Positions 1 to 8,643 of a DNA stretch of 64,000 nt are shown here, one piece after another (position 1 is the first letter of the stretch; each line of letters opens with the position of its first letter). The stretch is from an uncultured Bacteroidota bacterium (GTDB taxonomy: Bacteria; Bacteroidota; Bacteroidia; Flavobacteriales; Flavobacteriaceae): positions 1-64,000 of the forward strand of contig CABXKB010000006.1 in NCBI GenBank assembly GCA_902512755.1. Reading direction: 5' to 3'. A program made the position numbers and the translations under genes. The notes under the pieces are model-generated. The model was not told the origin of the DNA, did not search any database, and worked only from the letters and a program-made list of their open reading frames with translations.

Positions 1-1
1 A

Positions 2-718
2 GCTTCATTAGTTTGGAAAAAAACTGATGGCTATTTTGACCCTACAGTTGGATCTTTGGTTAATGCATATGGTTTTGGTCCAGAATCAAATTCAAATCCT
101 GTTTCAGAAGAGCTTCGCAATGAAATTTTAGCCTACACAGGTTGGGATAAAACTCATTTAACTTCTAAAAAAACAATTCAAAAAACTCATATAAAATTAT
201 TTTTTGATTTTAATGCCTTGGCAAAGGGATATGCAGTAGATGTAATAGCAGATCATTTAAAATCAAAAAAGGTTACTTCTTTTTTAGTTGAGATTGGCGG
301 TGAGATTGTAGCTCAAGGTTCGAGTCCAAAGACTAAAAAAGCATGGAAGGTTGCAATTGACGATCCAAAGCAGGCTAGAGAGAGAAAATTTATCAAATTG
401 ATAAGCTTAAATAATATAGCTTTAGCGACCTCAGGGAATTATCGGAAATATAAAATAAATAGCGAGACTGGAAGACTTCAGGTTCATTCTATAAATCCTA
501 AAACTGGAAATTCCTTCCCAACAGAAGTTCTTAGTGCATCTGTATTAGCTAAAACTTGTATGATAGCTGATGCATATGCTACAGCATTAATGGTTATGCC
601 ATTTGAAGAGAGTAAGGCTCTAATTGAGAGTGAAGCTAACCTTGAAGCATATTGGATTATAGAAAATGAAGGAGGGGCGATTGAAGAAGTGCTTTCTTCA
701 GGTTTTTCATCGGAATAA
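2..718 (+). CDS. apbE: ApbE-family FAD:protein FMN transferase (5' end outside window)
   Basis: This is the C-terminal 238 residues of an ApbE-type flavinyltransferase, which transfers FMN from FAD to Thr/Ser of target proteins such as Na+-NQR subunits. The frame is open from base 2, so the gene begins upstream of the window; a TTG at 56 is internal. Visible family motifs are TDGYFDPTVGSLVNAYGFG near the cut end, FNALAKGYAVD, the Gly-rich VEIGGEI loop, LATSGNYR, and HSINPKTG followed by the ATALMVM segment. In other flavobacteria apbE sits beside the nqr operon, which would lie to the left, but that cannot be seen here. Any N-terminal signal peptide is outside the window. Confidence 0.92.
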   Translation, partial: ASLVWKKTDGYFDPTVGSLVNAYGFGPESNSNPVSEELRNEILAYTGWDKTHLTSKKTIQKTHIKLFFDFNALAKGYAVDVIADHLKSKKVTSFLVEIGGEIVAQGSSPKTKKAWKVAIDDPKQARERKFIKLISLNNIALATSGNYRKYKINSETGRLQVHSINPKTGNSFPTEVLSASVLAKTCMIADAYATALMVMPFEESKALIESEANLEAYWIIENEGGAIEEVLSSGFSSE

Positions 719-724
719 AAATTT

Positions 725-1477
725 TTATTTTTTAATTGCTACCGGTATTATTTCTTTATGTATGCTGTACTTTTTAATTTCAACTTCTGTCAACTTATCA
801 GCAAATAAAATTCCCTCAGATTTAAAACCTACCTGATCTAAGAAGGAGAAGAAATCGTTGCCATAAATTCTTACATGATCGTATTGACCAAAAATACGGC
901 TGCGCTCATTAGGATCGATAATGGAATTATCTTCAAAGGTTGTTTCAAGTTTTTTATCTATGGGAACCTGAGCTATTAAAGTGCCACCCTTTTTTAATAC
1001 ACGGTATAACTCGCTCATAGCTTGGATGTGATCTGGTATATGTTCCAGTACATGATTACAGAGTATAAGGTCATAGTAACTTTCTTCAAATGGGAGTTTG
1101 CAAATGTCTACTTTAACATCAGCTAAAGGGGAGTAAAGGTCTGCAGTTATGTATTTCCAATGTTTTAAAAATTTGAATTTTTTATAAAAAACTTGTTCGG
1201 GAGCTATATGTAAAACATTTAAAGGTTGTTTCAAAAAGTTTGTTTCCCTTTCTAAGTAAAGCCAAAGTAATCTGTGTCTTTCAAGTGAAAGTGTGCCTGG
1301 ACAAAGTGCATTTTGTCTTATGTTTTGATATCCATAGGGAAGAAATTTTCTATATGAACTTCCGTCAATTGGATCTGTAAATCGACTTCCTTTAAAATAT
1401 AATTTGATAAGTGGCCTAAACCAGATGCTAAATTTAATTAACCAAGGTCTTGGAAATAGATTTAGTAACAACCTCAT
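725..1477 (-). CDS. class I SAM-dependent methyltransferase
   Basis: A 250-residue protein with a Methyltransf_11-type fold. The SAM-binding motif I is VLHIAPEQ (residues 88-95), the acidic residue after strand 2 is in TADLYSP (111-117), the motif IV region is YYDLILCNHVLEHI (134-147), and LKKGGTLIAQVP follows. The N-terminal 85 residues are basic and aromatic and may dock on membrane or substrate. The substrate cannot be read from the sequence. The start codon overlaps the 3' end of map by 4 nt, so the two are probably co-transcribed and translationally coupled. The gene converges on apbE with a 6-nt gap and no visible terminator. Confidence 0.85.
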   Translation of the reverse strand: MRLLLNLFPRPWLIKFSIWFRPLIKLYFKGSRFTDPIDGSSYRKFLPYGYQNIRQNALCPGTLSLERHRLLWLYLERETNFLKQPLNVLHIAPEQVFYKKFKFLKHWKYITADLYSPLADVKVDICKLPFEESYYDLILCNHVLEHIPDHIQAMSELYRVLKKGGTLIAQVPIDKKLETTFEDNSIIDPNERSRIFGQYDHVRIYGNDFFSFLDQVGFKSEGILFADKLTEVEIKKYSIHKEIIPVAIKK

Positions 1478-2298
1478 AATACTAAAGGATTTTTTCTCAA
1501 CCCATCTTCTTCATCACTTATAATTCCAAGGCCAGAATAAATATATTGGAAGCTCGAGAGGAGTTCAGGTTTTCCATCAATAAGTGCTACATTATGCTCA
1601 AAGTGAGCACTCGCTTTTCCATCAGCAGTTAAAATAGTCCAACCGTCTTTTAGTTGTTTGATTCGATGAGTTCCTTGATTTATCATTGGTTCTATTGCCA
1701 ATACCATTCCGTCTACAAACTTTTTCCCAGTTCCTCTTTTTCCATAGTTAGGAACTTCTGGTCCCTCATGCATTACCATGCCTAAACCATGACCAACCAG
1801 CTCACGTACTACGCCGTAGCCTTTATCTTCGCAAAAACTCTGAATTTTATATCCTAAATCTCCAATACGATTTCCTTCTTTAAAACTTCTAATTCCTTCG
1901 TATAGCGATGCCTTGGAAACTATAAGTAATTTTTCAATTTTAGGGTCAATATTGCCAACTGCAAAAGTATAGGCGTGGTCACCATAAAAGCCATTTTTTA
2001 ATACACCGCAATCAATTGAGATGATGTCTCCTTCTTTCAGAGGAGTATCGTTTGGAATACCATGAACAACATGAGCGTTTGGACTTACGCATAGGGTGTT
2101 TGGAAAATCATATAACCCTAAAAATCCTGGTTCAGCCCCTTGATCTCGAATATAGGTCTCTGCGATTTTATCCAATTTTAGAGAAGTGATTCCCGGTTTG
2201 ATTTCTGAAGCAAGTACTCCTAGAGTTCTGGAAACTATAAGTGCGCTTTCACGAATTAATTCAATTTCTTCAAGAGATTTTAAAACTATTGCACCCAT
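1474..2298 (-). CDS. map: methionine aminopeptidase type I
   Basis: Removes the initiator Met from nascent proteins. All five metal ligands of the family are present: D96 and D107 (ISIDCG...YGDHAYTF), H170 (VGHGLG), E203 (AIEPM) and E234 (HFEHNVAL); the substrate-binding His is H79 (VVHGIP). The ATG at 2298 (MGAIVLKSLEEIELI) is chosen because a start 60 nt further up at 2358 would add a low-complexity 20-residue leader and run into the thioredoxin-like gene. The resulting 274 residues fit type I enzymes. The gene lies directly downstream of the thioredoxin-like lipoprotein gene and overlaps the methyltransferase gene by 4 nt. Confidence 0.95.
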   Translation of the reverse strand: MGAIVLKSLEEIELIRESALIVSRTLGVLASEIKPGITSLKLDKIAETYIRDQGAEPGFLGLYDFPNTLCVSPNAHVVHGIPNDTPLKEGDIISIDCGVLKNGFYGDHAYTFAVGNIDPKIEKLLIVSKASLYEGIRSFKEGNRIGDLGYKIQSFCEDKGYGVVRELVGHGLGMVMHEGPEVPNYGKRGTGKKFVDGMVLAIEPMINQGTHRIKQLKDGWTILTADGKASAHFEHNVALIDGKPELLSSFQYIYSGLGIISDEEDGLRKNPLVL

Positions 2299-2299
2299 A

Positions 2300-2860
2300 T
2301 TAAAAGTCAGAATATGCGTTTTTGTATGGCTGTTTTTTAAGAATTTTAGAAAAGTCATCTAAAAGATTTATTACAGGAAATTCTACAATACGATTTATTT
2401 CTTCTCCATTTTCAATAAAAATTAGAGTAGGGATATTTAGAATGTCATATTCTTTTTCATAACCTTCAGGACTATCTTTGTATTCAGAAAGACTATACAT
2501 TTCTATTTGATCATTTCTAACCTCCAAGGCATCTAGAATTTTAAACATAGGGCCTAATTCACGTTGAGTATCACCACACCAAGTTCCCAGAAAAAGCTTA
2601 AAAGTCAAGTCTTTTGAATGACTGATATGATCTTCGGACCAACCATCGGGAATACTTTGACTATTATATGTTGGTTGAAACCAAGCCATAAATTCCTGAG
2701 TATGAAGATTTGCTCGGTTCACAAAGCCTAAAATTACCGTTTCACCTTCTTCCCCAATAAATGTTTTAACTTCTAGAGGCTTCTGCGTTTTATCTTTAAT
2801 TTGATTTTTACATCCAAAAGAGATAAACAAGACAATAAAGAATGGAAGGAGAATTTTCAT
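2300..2860 (-). CDS. thioredoxin-like fold lipoprotein lacking the second active-site Cys
   Basis: A 186-residue secreted protein with a lipoprotein signal peptide ending at Cys17 (LFISFGCKN), so it is probably anchored in the envelope. The core resembles TlpA/thioredoxin proteins: FKLFLGTWCGDTQRE (88-101), then a helix and a cis-Pro-like IPTLIFIENG strand. The expected CxxC is CGDT, so only the first Cys (C95) is kept. That argues against a simple dithiol oxidoreductase role and fits a single-Cys reductase, peroxidase-like or structural role. Its ATG overlaps the gpmI stop by one base (TAATG), and it ends 1 nt before map. Confidence 0.8.
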   Translation of the reverse strand: MKILLPFFIVLFISFGCKNQIKDKTQKPLEVKTFIGEEGETVILGFVNRANLHTQEFMAWFQPTYNSQSIPDGWSEDHISHSKDLTFKLFLGTWCGDTQRELGPMFKILDALEVRNDQIEMYSLSEYKDSPEGYEKEYDILNIPTLIFIENGEEINRIVEFPVINLLDDFSKILKKQPYKNAYSDF

Positions 2861-4371
2861 TATTTTATCAATAAAGAATTTCGTGTCATTGTTTTTGGAA
2901 CTTCCACATTCAATAAATCTAGGACAGTTGGAGCTATATCACCTAAAATTCCCGAATTGATTTTCTTTCTTTCAGAATCTACTAAAATGATAGGTACCGG
3001 ATTAGTCGTATGGGCTGTATTGGGGCTACCGTCTGGATTGATCATGGTTTCACAATTACCGTGATCGGCAATAACCAAACTAGCATAGCCTTGTTTGAGC
3101 GCTGTATTCAATACAGCAGCTGCACATTGATCGACCGCTTCACAGGCTTTTATAGCAGCATTTAGGTCTCCTGTATGTCCAACCATATCAGGATTGGCAA
3201 AATTCAGACAAATAAAGTCAGGAGAATCATTTTCAATTTTTTCAATTATTGCATCTCGTATTTCAAATGCACTCATTTCAGGTTTTAAATCGTACGTAGC
3301 TACTTTGGGAGAAGGGCATAAAATTCGTTCTTCCCCATCAAAAGGAACTTCTCTACCTCCGTTAAAAAAAAAGGTAACATGAGGGTATTTTTCTGTTTCT
3401 GCAATACGGACTTGAGTTTTTCCAGCTTTAGCCAAGACCTCACCTAATGTATCTTGAAGATTATCTTTGTCAAAAACAACTTTTACACCTTCGAAAGATT
3501 TATCATAGTTTGTGAATGTGACATAATACAAATCAAGTGGTTTCATATCATAATTTGGATATGCTTGTTGTGAAAGCGCCTGTGTGAGCTCCCTACCTCG
3601 GTCTGTCCTAAAATTGAAGAAGAGAACTACATCACCTTGTTCTATTTTTGCTGAGGTATCTTCTTTGTAAAGAGGCTTGATAAATTCATCTGTGATTCCT
3701 TGATTATAGCTTTCTTGAAGACTTTTTTCAAAATTGTTAGAAGGAGTCCCTTTTCTGTAAACCAAAAGTTCGTAAGCAATTTTGACTCTCTCCCACCTCT
3801 GGTCTCGATCCATGGCGTAATAGCGACCTATTAATGAAGCAAATTCGGTACGCTTACCTTGTAATTTTTTTTCAATTTTATTGACAAAATTTTTGCCAGA
3901 CTGAGGGTCAACGTCCCGTCCATCTGTAAAAGCATGAAGGTAAACTTTTGGAAGTCCATAATCTTCAATTAAATCAAGTAACCCCTCAAGGTGGTTGATA
4001 TGGGAATGTACCCCACCATCTGATAAAAGACCTAAAATGTGTACTTTTTTTCCGTCCTTCTTAGCATATTCAAAACTCTCAGTTAGAATTTTTTCATTTT
4101 GAAGTTCATGGTTTTCAACTGCCAGATTTATTTTTGCTAAATCCTGATAAACAATTCTTCCTGCACCCAAATTCATGTGTCCTACTTCGCTATTTCCCAT
4201 TTGACCTTCCGGTAAGCCTACGTGTACTCCGTCGGTTCTGAGTGTATTATACGCGTAGTCCTTGTATAGTGAATCTATGTATGGCGTTTGCGCTCGGTCA
4301 AGTGCAGATACTTTTGGATCAGGGGCATTTCCCCAACCATCTAAGATCATCAAGAGAGTTTTTTGTGCCAT
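2860..4371 (-). CDS. gpmI: 2,3-bisphosphoglycerate-independent phosphoglycerate mutase
   Basis: Interconverts 3- and 2-phosphoglycerate in glycolysis using two Mn ions and a phosphoserine intermediate. The protein starts MAQKTLLMILDGWG with the metal Asp at position 11, and the catalytic Ser61 lies in QMGNSEVGHMNLGAGR. Further signatures are FTDGRDVDP, SLIGRYYAMDRDQRW, NFRTDRGREL, NFANPDMVGHTG, IADHGNCE and the final NTAHTTNPVPI. The 503-residue length is typical. The ATG at 4371 is preferred over one at 4419 because the longer form adds a non-conserved 16-residue extension overlapping the divergent rsgA leader. A TATCTTTA element lies 11 nt upstream of the chosen start. Confidence 0.96.
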   Translation of the reverse strand: MAQKTLLMILDGWGNAPDPKVSALDRAQTPYIDSLYKDYAYNTLRTDGVHVGLPEGQMGNSEVGHMNLGAGRIVYQDLAKINLAVENHELQNEKILTESFEYAKKDGKKVHILGLLSDGGVHSHINHLEGLLDLIEDYGLPKVYLHAFTDGRDVDPQSGKNFVNKIEKKLQGKRTEFASLIGRYYAMDRDQRWERVKIAYELLVYRKGTPSNNFEKSLQESYNQGITDEFIKPLYKEDTSAKIEQGDVVLFFNFRTDRGRELTQALSQQAYPNYDMKPLDLYYVTFTNYDKSFEGVKVVFDKDNLQDTLGEVLAKAGKTQVRIAETEKYPHVTFFFNGGREVPFDGEERILCPSPKVATYDLKPEMSAFEIRDAIIEKIENDSPDFICLNFANPDMVGHTGDLNAAIKACEAVDQCAAAVLNTALKQGYASLVIADHGNCETMINPDGSPNTAHTTNPVPIILVDSERKKINSGILGDIAPTVLDLLNVEVPKTMTRNSLLIK

Positions 4372-4456
4372 TAATTTTTTTGTAAAGATACAAATTTGCA
4401 AGCTCTTCAATAAATCCACCGACCTGAAAAAAAAACTGTTACTTTGTAAAAAAAAG

Positions 4457-5383
4457 TTGAAAAAAGGCCTTGTTTTTAGATCTACGGGAAGTTTTTACAC
4501 AGTTGAGTCTGAAGGGATTTTTTATGCCTGTAGAATTAAAGGTAAACTTCGCTTAAAAGGAATAAAAAGCACCAATCCAATTTCGGTAGGTGACCGTGTT
4601 ATTTTCGAAGTTGATACCCAAACAGCAGAACTGAAAGGTACGATAATAGAAATTGAAAAACGTCAAAATTACATTGTTCGCAAGTCTGTAAACCTTTCCA
4701 AACAAACTCATATTATTGCTTCAAATATTGATCAGGTTTTTTTACTAATCACATTACACAACCCTCCCACATCTCCAGCTTTTATCGACCGTTTTTTGGT
4801 TACAGCAGAAGCCTATCAAATCCCTTCTATTTTAGTTTTTAATAAACTTGATACTTGTACTTCAGAAAAAGAGCAAGAGATTGATGATTTGGCAGCTATT
4901 TACAACAAGATTGGATATCAGACTTTAAAAATTTCAGCAATTGAAGGGCTAAATGTTCCTGAGATTGAGAGTATGATGAAAAATAAGGTGAGCATGTTTT
5001 CAGGGCACAGCGGCGTAGGGAAGTCTACCTTGATTAATGTTTTAGCCCCAGATTTAAATTTAAAAACAGCTGCCATTTCAAAGCAGCACCAACAGGGAAA
5101 ACACACCACAACTTTTGCTGAAATGTTTGCTTTACCTAAAGGAATGCGGTTAATAGATACACCAGGCATAAAAGGTTTTGGCGTTGTGAATATGCGAGCT
5201 GAAGAAATTGGAAATTATTTTCCTGAATTTAAACTATTAAAACCTGAATGTAAATTTCACAATTGTCTACATCAAAGTGAACCTCGATGTGCTGTTATTA
5301 AGGCTTTCGAAGTGGGGGAAGTCGCAGAAACGAGATACAAAAGCTATTTGCAAATGTTGGAAAATGACACAACTTATCGTTAA
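4457..5383 (+). CDS. rsgA: ribosome small-subunit assembly GTPase RsgA, TTG start
   Basis: A circularly permuted GTPase that checks 30S subunit maturation. An OB domain comes first (GLVFRSTGSFYTV to VGDRVIF). The G motifs follow in permuted order: G4 VFNKLD, G5 ISAIEG, G1 GHSGVGKST, G3 DTPGIKGFG. A zinc knuckle C-x5-H-x-C-type motif (CKFHNCLHQSEPRC) ends the core. The frame is open back to an ATG at 4262, but that would put 65 extra residues antisense over the gpmI start. The only start that matches the family N-terminus (KKGLVFRSTG) is TTG at 4457. A TACTTTG element lies about 12 nt upstream. The gene is divergent from gpmI and followed by dtd. Confidence 0.92.
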   Translation: MKKGLVFRSTGSFYTVESEGIFYACRIKGKLRLKGIKSTNPISVGDRVIFEVDTQTAELKGTIIEIEKRQNYIVRKSVNLSKQTHIIASNIDQVFLLITLHNPPTSPAFIDRFLVTAEAYQIPSILVFNKLDTCTSEKEQEIDDLAAIYNKIGYQTLKISAIEGLNVPEIESMMKNKVSMFSGHSGVGKSTLINVLAPDLNLKTAAISKQHQQGKHTTTFAEMFALPKGMRLIDTPGIKGFGVVNMRAEEIGNYFPEFKLLKPECKFHNCLHQSEPRCAVIKAFEVGEVAETRYKSYLQMLENDTTYR

Positions 5384-5393
5384 ATAAAAGTAT

Positions 5394-5846
5394 ATGAGAA
5401 TTGTTTTACAAAGAGTCCGAAAGGCTAAGGTTGACCTTGGAGAAAAAGAAAGTGAAGAAATTGGTCACGGAATTTTAGCATTTCTGGGTATTGAAATGGC
5501 TGACGAAATAAAGGATGTTGATTGGTTGGTCAATAAAGTACTGAACTTGCGTATTTTTGAAGACAAAAATGGAGTTATGAATAGGTCTTTAATAGATGTC
5601 CATGGCGAGTTAATGGTAGTGAGTCAGTTTACTCTCATGGCTGCTACTAAAAAAGGAAACCGTCCTTCTTATATAAGAGCTGCAAATCACGATCATGCCA
5701 TTCCGCTTTATGAGTCCTTTATCATAAAGGCAAACTCTATTTTAGGGCCTAAGGTTGCCACTGGATCTTTTGGAGCCATGATGAAAGTGACTATAGAAAA
5801 TGATGGTCCTGTAACTATTTTAATAGACTCTAAGAATAAGGAATAG
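5394..5846 (+). CDS. dtd: D-aminoacyl-tRNA deacylase
   Basis: Hydrolyses D-amino acids mischarged on tRNA. The 150-residue length is canonical. Family signatures are the N-terminal MRIVLQRV, the active-site SQFTLMA strand (about residues 77-83), KKGNRPSY, and the C-terminal cross-subunit motif NDGPVTIL that corresponds to the Gly-cisPro loop. The gene begins 10 nt after rsgA and is probably in the same transcript. It converges with murB, leaving a 5-nt gap. Confidence 0.95.
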   Translation: MRIVLQRVRKAKVDLGEKESEEIGHGILAFLGIEMADEIKDVDWLVNKVLNLRIFEDKNGVMNRSLIDVHGELMVVSQFTLMAATKKGNRPSYIRAANHDHAIPLYESFIIKANSILGPKVATGSFGAMMKVTIENDGPVTILIDSKNKE

Positions 5847-5851
5847 TTGTT

Positions 5852-6862
5852 TTAAAGAATATTTACTTCTGTTTCTAGAGAGATATTAAAAGTTTCTTTT
5901 ACTGCTGATTGAATTTTTTTTGCGAGATCTAAAACTTCCTTTCCTTTGGCTTTTCCATAGTTTACAAGAACTAATGCTTGATTTTTATGGACACCAACAT
6001 CACCATGTCGAGTACCTTTTAATCCTAGCTGATCGATAAGCCAAGCAGCTGGAATTTTAACCTGTTCATTAGAAGCGCGGTAGCAAGGGAGCTCTGGGTA
6101 GTTTAGTTTAAGTAATTCATAATGTGACATTGAAACCAGAGGGTTTTTAAAAAAACTACCACTGTTTCCGAGTATTTTATGGTTTGGAAGTTTGGATTCT
6201 CTAATTTTAATTACTGCAGCTGCAACCTCTTGAATCTTTGGGAGGTGGTTATTTTTAAATTCTGCTTTTAAAGCGCCATATTCTATTTTAAGTTGATGTG
6301 GATATTTTTGAAGTTGAAAACATACTGATGTAATGATGTATTTTCTTTTTTGATGGGTTTTAAAAATGGATGATCTGTATTTGAATTCACAATCTTTTTT
6401 TACAATTATCTCTTCTTCAAGTGTCTTTATATTTAGTGCTTTACAGGATTTGAAAACAGAAGTCAGTTCCACTCCATAAGCACCGATATTCTGAATGGGT
6501 GCTGCCCCTACACTTCCGGGAATCAAAGCTAAATTTTCTACACCGCCATAGTTGTGGTTCAAGCACCACAAAACAAATTCATGCCAATTTTCTCCTGATT
6601 GAACTTCAACAACAACGATTTCGGGAGTCTCTTGTAAAACTTTTATTCCTTTGTTAGCTATTAGTATGGTGATCCCTTCATAATTTTTGGTAAAAAGCAC
6701 ATTGCTACCACCCCCTAAAACTTGAAAAGTAAGGTTTTGATTTTTTGCAAGAATTTCTTTAAGCTCGAGTGTGTTGGTTGCTTTGTAAAAGTATTTTGTT
6801 TGGGCTTCAATACCAAATGTGTTATAAGGCTTTAAAGAAACATTCTCTTTAAATTTAAGCAT
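5852..6862 (-). CDS. murB: UDP-N-acetylmuramate dehydrogenase
   Basis: FAD enzyme that reduces enolpyruvyl-UDP-GlcNAc to UDP-MurNAc in peptidoglycan precursor synthesis. The 336 residues carry the FAD-binding signatures YNTFGIEA (13-20), LGGGSNVLF and GSVGAAPIQNIGAYG, the substrate-binding YRSSIFK, the catalytic Ser loop GNSGSFFKNP, and AAWLIDQLGLKG near the C-terminus. The YRSSIF segment and the length fit the type I (E. coli-like) enzyme. Upstream of the ATG is TACATTG followed by 4 nt, close to the near-leaderless arrangement seen at other genes here. It lies 3 nt downstream of the aminotransferase gene. Confidence 0.96.
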   Translation of the reverse strand: MLKFKENVSLKPYNTFGIEAQTKYFYKATNTLELKEILAKNQNLTFQVLGGGSNVLFTKNYEGITILIANKGIKVLQETPEIVVVEVQSGENWHEFVLWCLNHNYGGVENLALIPGSVGAAPIQNIGAYGVELTSVFKSCKALNIKTLEEEIIVKKDCEFKYRSSIFKTHQKRKYIITSVCFQLQKYPHQLKIEYGALKAEFKNNHLPKIQEVAAAVIKIRESKLPNHKILGNSGSFFKNPLVSMSHYELLKLNYPELPCYRASNEQVKIPAAWLIDQLGLKGTRHGDVGVHKNQALVLVNYGKAKGKEVLDLAKKIQSAVKETFNISLETEVNIL

Positions 6863-6865
6863 GTT

Positions 6866-8065
6866 TCAATGTACAAATTTCTTATAGGCTTCCAATGCTT
6901 TTTCCAAAATAGTTGCCGCTAGAATCAGTTTTTCTTGATCTAAAATAAATGCGATTCTAACTTCATTAAGTCCAACATTGGGGGAAGAATAAAAACCTTT
7001 TGCAGGAGCTAACATTACAGTTTGATTATTTAAACTAAAGTCAGTTAGTAGAAATTTTGAAAAATGTTCAGCATTTTTAACAGGTAATTTCACTATGCAA
7101 TAAAAAGCCCCCATAGGATGGGACACTTCTAGATTGGGAATTTGCTCCAATTGTTTGATTAGTGTGTTTCTTCTGGCTGTATATTCTTTAATCACTCCTT
7201 CTAGATAGCTTTCTGGAGCAGATAGTGCCGCTTCGCTTGCCATTAATGCATAGGTTGGTGGTGAAAGTCTAAGGTGAGCAAACTTCAGTACATTTTGAAT
7301 AAGGGTGTTGTTTTTTGAAACCAGCGAACCCACGCGAGCCCCACACATGCTGTATCGTTTAGATACCGAGTCAATCATCACCGTGTGCTGACTAGACTTT
7401 TCATTAGTCAAAACCGAATAGTGGGGATCACCACCATGAATAAACTCTCTATATACTTCATCAACGATTAAGAAAATATCATTTTTGATAGCCAGTTCGC
7501 ATAGTATATCAATCTCTTTTTTACTGTATACGTAGCCTGTTGGATTGCTGGGATTACACAAGAGAATAGCCTTAGTTTTTGGAGTAATTTTTTCATTAAT
7601 GTTTTCCATGGCTGGAAGCTGGAATTGAGAACGAAACTCAGAGATGACGGGTACAACATTAACACTTGCAGCACTTGCAAAACCGTTGTAGTTTGCATAA
7701 AATGGTTCGGGAATAACAATCTCGTCTCCTGCATCACAAATCACATTAAGTGCGAACGTTAGGGCTTCACTAGCTCCTGTAGTCACAATAATATCATTTG
7801 TTGTGATTACTATTTGGTGTTTACTGTAGTAGTCAACTAATTTTTCTCTGTAGGATAAGGTTCCTTGAGAAGGCCCATAGGGCAACAAATTTAAATTTGA
7901 GTTTGTAACAGCTTCAATTGCTTCTTTAGGTGCCGCAATATCAGGTTGTCCGATGTTTAGATGAAGAACTTCGATTCCTTTTAATTTTGCTTTTTCAGAA
8001 AAGGCAACAAGCTTTCGAATTGGTGAAGTTGGAAGTTCAGACCCCTTTTTGGATAATTGTGGCAT
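6866..8065 (-). CDS. pyridoxal-phosphate aminotransferase, class I/II (aspartate-type)
   Basis: A 399-residue fold-type I PLP enzyme. The Schiff-base lysine is K236 in SVSKRYSMCGARVGS. Other fixed elements are NIGQPDI (37-43), TTGASEAL (95-102), NPSNPTGYVY (171-180), and VDEVYREF with its PLP-pyridine Asp (201-208). The closest family is aspartate or related amino acid aminotransferase, linking amino acids to oxaloacetate and 2-oxoglutarate, but the exact substrate cannot be read. The gene probably forms a two-gene unit with murB. Confidence 0.88.
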   Translation of the reverse strand: MPQLSKKGSELPTSPIRKLVAFSEKAKLKGIEVLHLNIGQPDIAAPKEAIEAVTNSNLNLLPYGPSQGTLSYREKLVDYYSKHQIVITTNDIIVTTGASEALTFALNVICDAGDEIVIPEPFYANYNGFASAASVNVVPVISEFRSQFQLPAMENINEKITPKTKAILLCNPSNPTGYVYSKKEIDILCELAIKNDIFLIVDEVYREFIHGGDPHYSVLTNEKSSQHTVMIDSVSKRYSMCGARVGSLVSKNNTLIQNVLKFAHLRLSPPTYALMASEAALSAPESYLEGVIKEYTARRNTLIKQLEQIPNLEVSHPMGAFYCIVKLPVKNAEHFSKFLLTDFSLNNQTVMLAPAKGFYSSPNVGLNEVRIAFILDQEKLILAATILEKALEAYKKFVH

Positions 8066-8144
8066 AGATTAAATAAAGATGCAAAAATAAGACGTTTTTT
8101 AATGTCATCAACTACAATTTTAAAATCAAAAAGAATTTTAAAAT

Positions 8145-8531
8145 TTATTTAATTGGCAGTACAGTTCCTTTAAGTTTTAATTCAATGATTGGACTGTTAT
8201 CTTGGTTGGTAAATACAGTAATTGTTTTTCTAAATGGACCAATTCTTTTTGTATCATAATGCACAATAATTTCATTGGTTTCTCCAGGAGCAATCGGTCC
8301 GTCAGGTTTTTTTGGAATAGTGCATCCACAAGTGGATTTAACATTTGTTATAATTAAGTTTGCAGTTCCTCTATTTTTAAAGCTAAAAACACGTTCTCCA
8401 TCACTTCCATTTTCAATTGTACCATAGTCAATGGTGGTGCTCTCAAATTCTATTTGTGGTGAAGCTTCTTGTGCATATAACGAGAGGCTTAAAAGGAGTA
8501 AAATTAAATTGATGTATTTTGTTACTTTCAT
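8145..8531 (-). CDS. DUF1573-domain secreted protein
   Basis: A 128-residue exported protein with a signal peptide (MKVTKYINLILLLLSLSLYA, cleavage probably before QEASP) and one DUF1573 (ASH-like immunoglobulin fold) domain. Family features are FESTTIDYGTIENGSDGE, FSFKNRGTANLIITNVKSTCGC and PGETNEIIVHYDT, ending KLKGTV. The CGC motif is a hallmark of Bacteroidota DUF1573 proteins. The function of the family is unknown; a periplasmic or surface binding role is inferred from the fold. It is separated from the aminotransferase gene by 79 nt. Confidence 0.85.
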   Translation of the reverse strand: MKVTKYINLILLLLSLSLYAQEASPQIEFESTTIDYGTIENGSDGERVFSFKNRGTANLIITNVKSTCGCTIPKKPDGPIAPGETNEIIVHYDTKRIGPFRKTITVFTNQDNSPIIELKLKGTVLPIK

Positions 8532-8606
8532 AAAAATGATTATTATTTAATAAAATTAAAATTTTTCTTTATTAAAGAGTCATTATGTTTATAAGATTAG
8601 TGTTGC

Positions 8607-8614
8607 TACTTTTG
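8607..8614 (+). promoter_or_regulatory. -7 element TACTTTTG upstream of valS
   Basis: An exact match to the Bacteroidota -7 consensus TAnnTTTG, 29 nt before the valS ATG. A T-rich stretch about 19 nt upstream could serve as the -33 region. It is the best promoter candidate for valS; the call rests on the motif and position only. Confidence 0.55.
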
Positions 8615-8643
8615 TAGGATAAAAACTAGACCAAAAAATTCAC

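Noticed and set aside
2801-3064. Plus-strand ORF of 87 codons across the gpmI/thioredoxin-like junction
   Set aside because: It is antisense to two well-supported genes and has no own start signal or known motif.
4262-4456. Upstream extension of rsgA from an ATG at 4262
   Set aside because: It would be antisense to gpmI, lacks conservation pattern, and places the known N-terminus 65 residues in.
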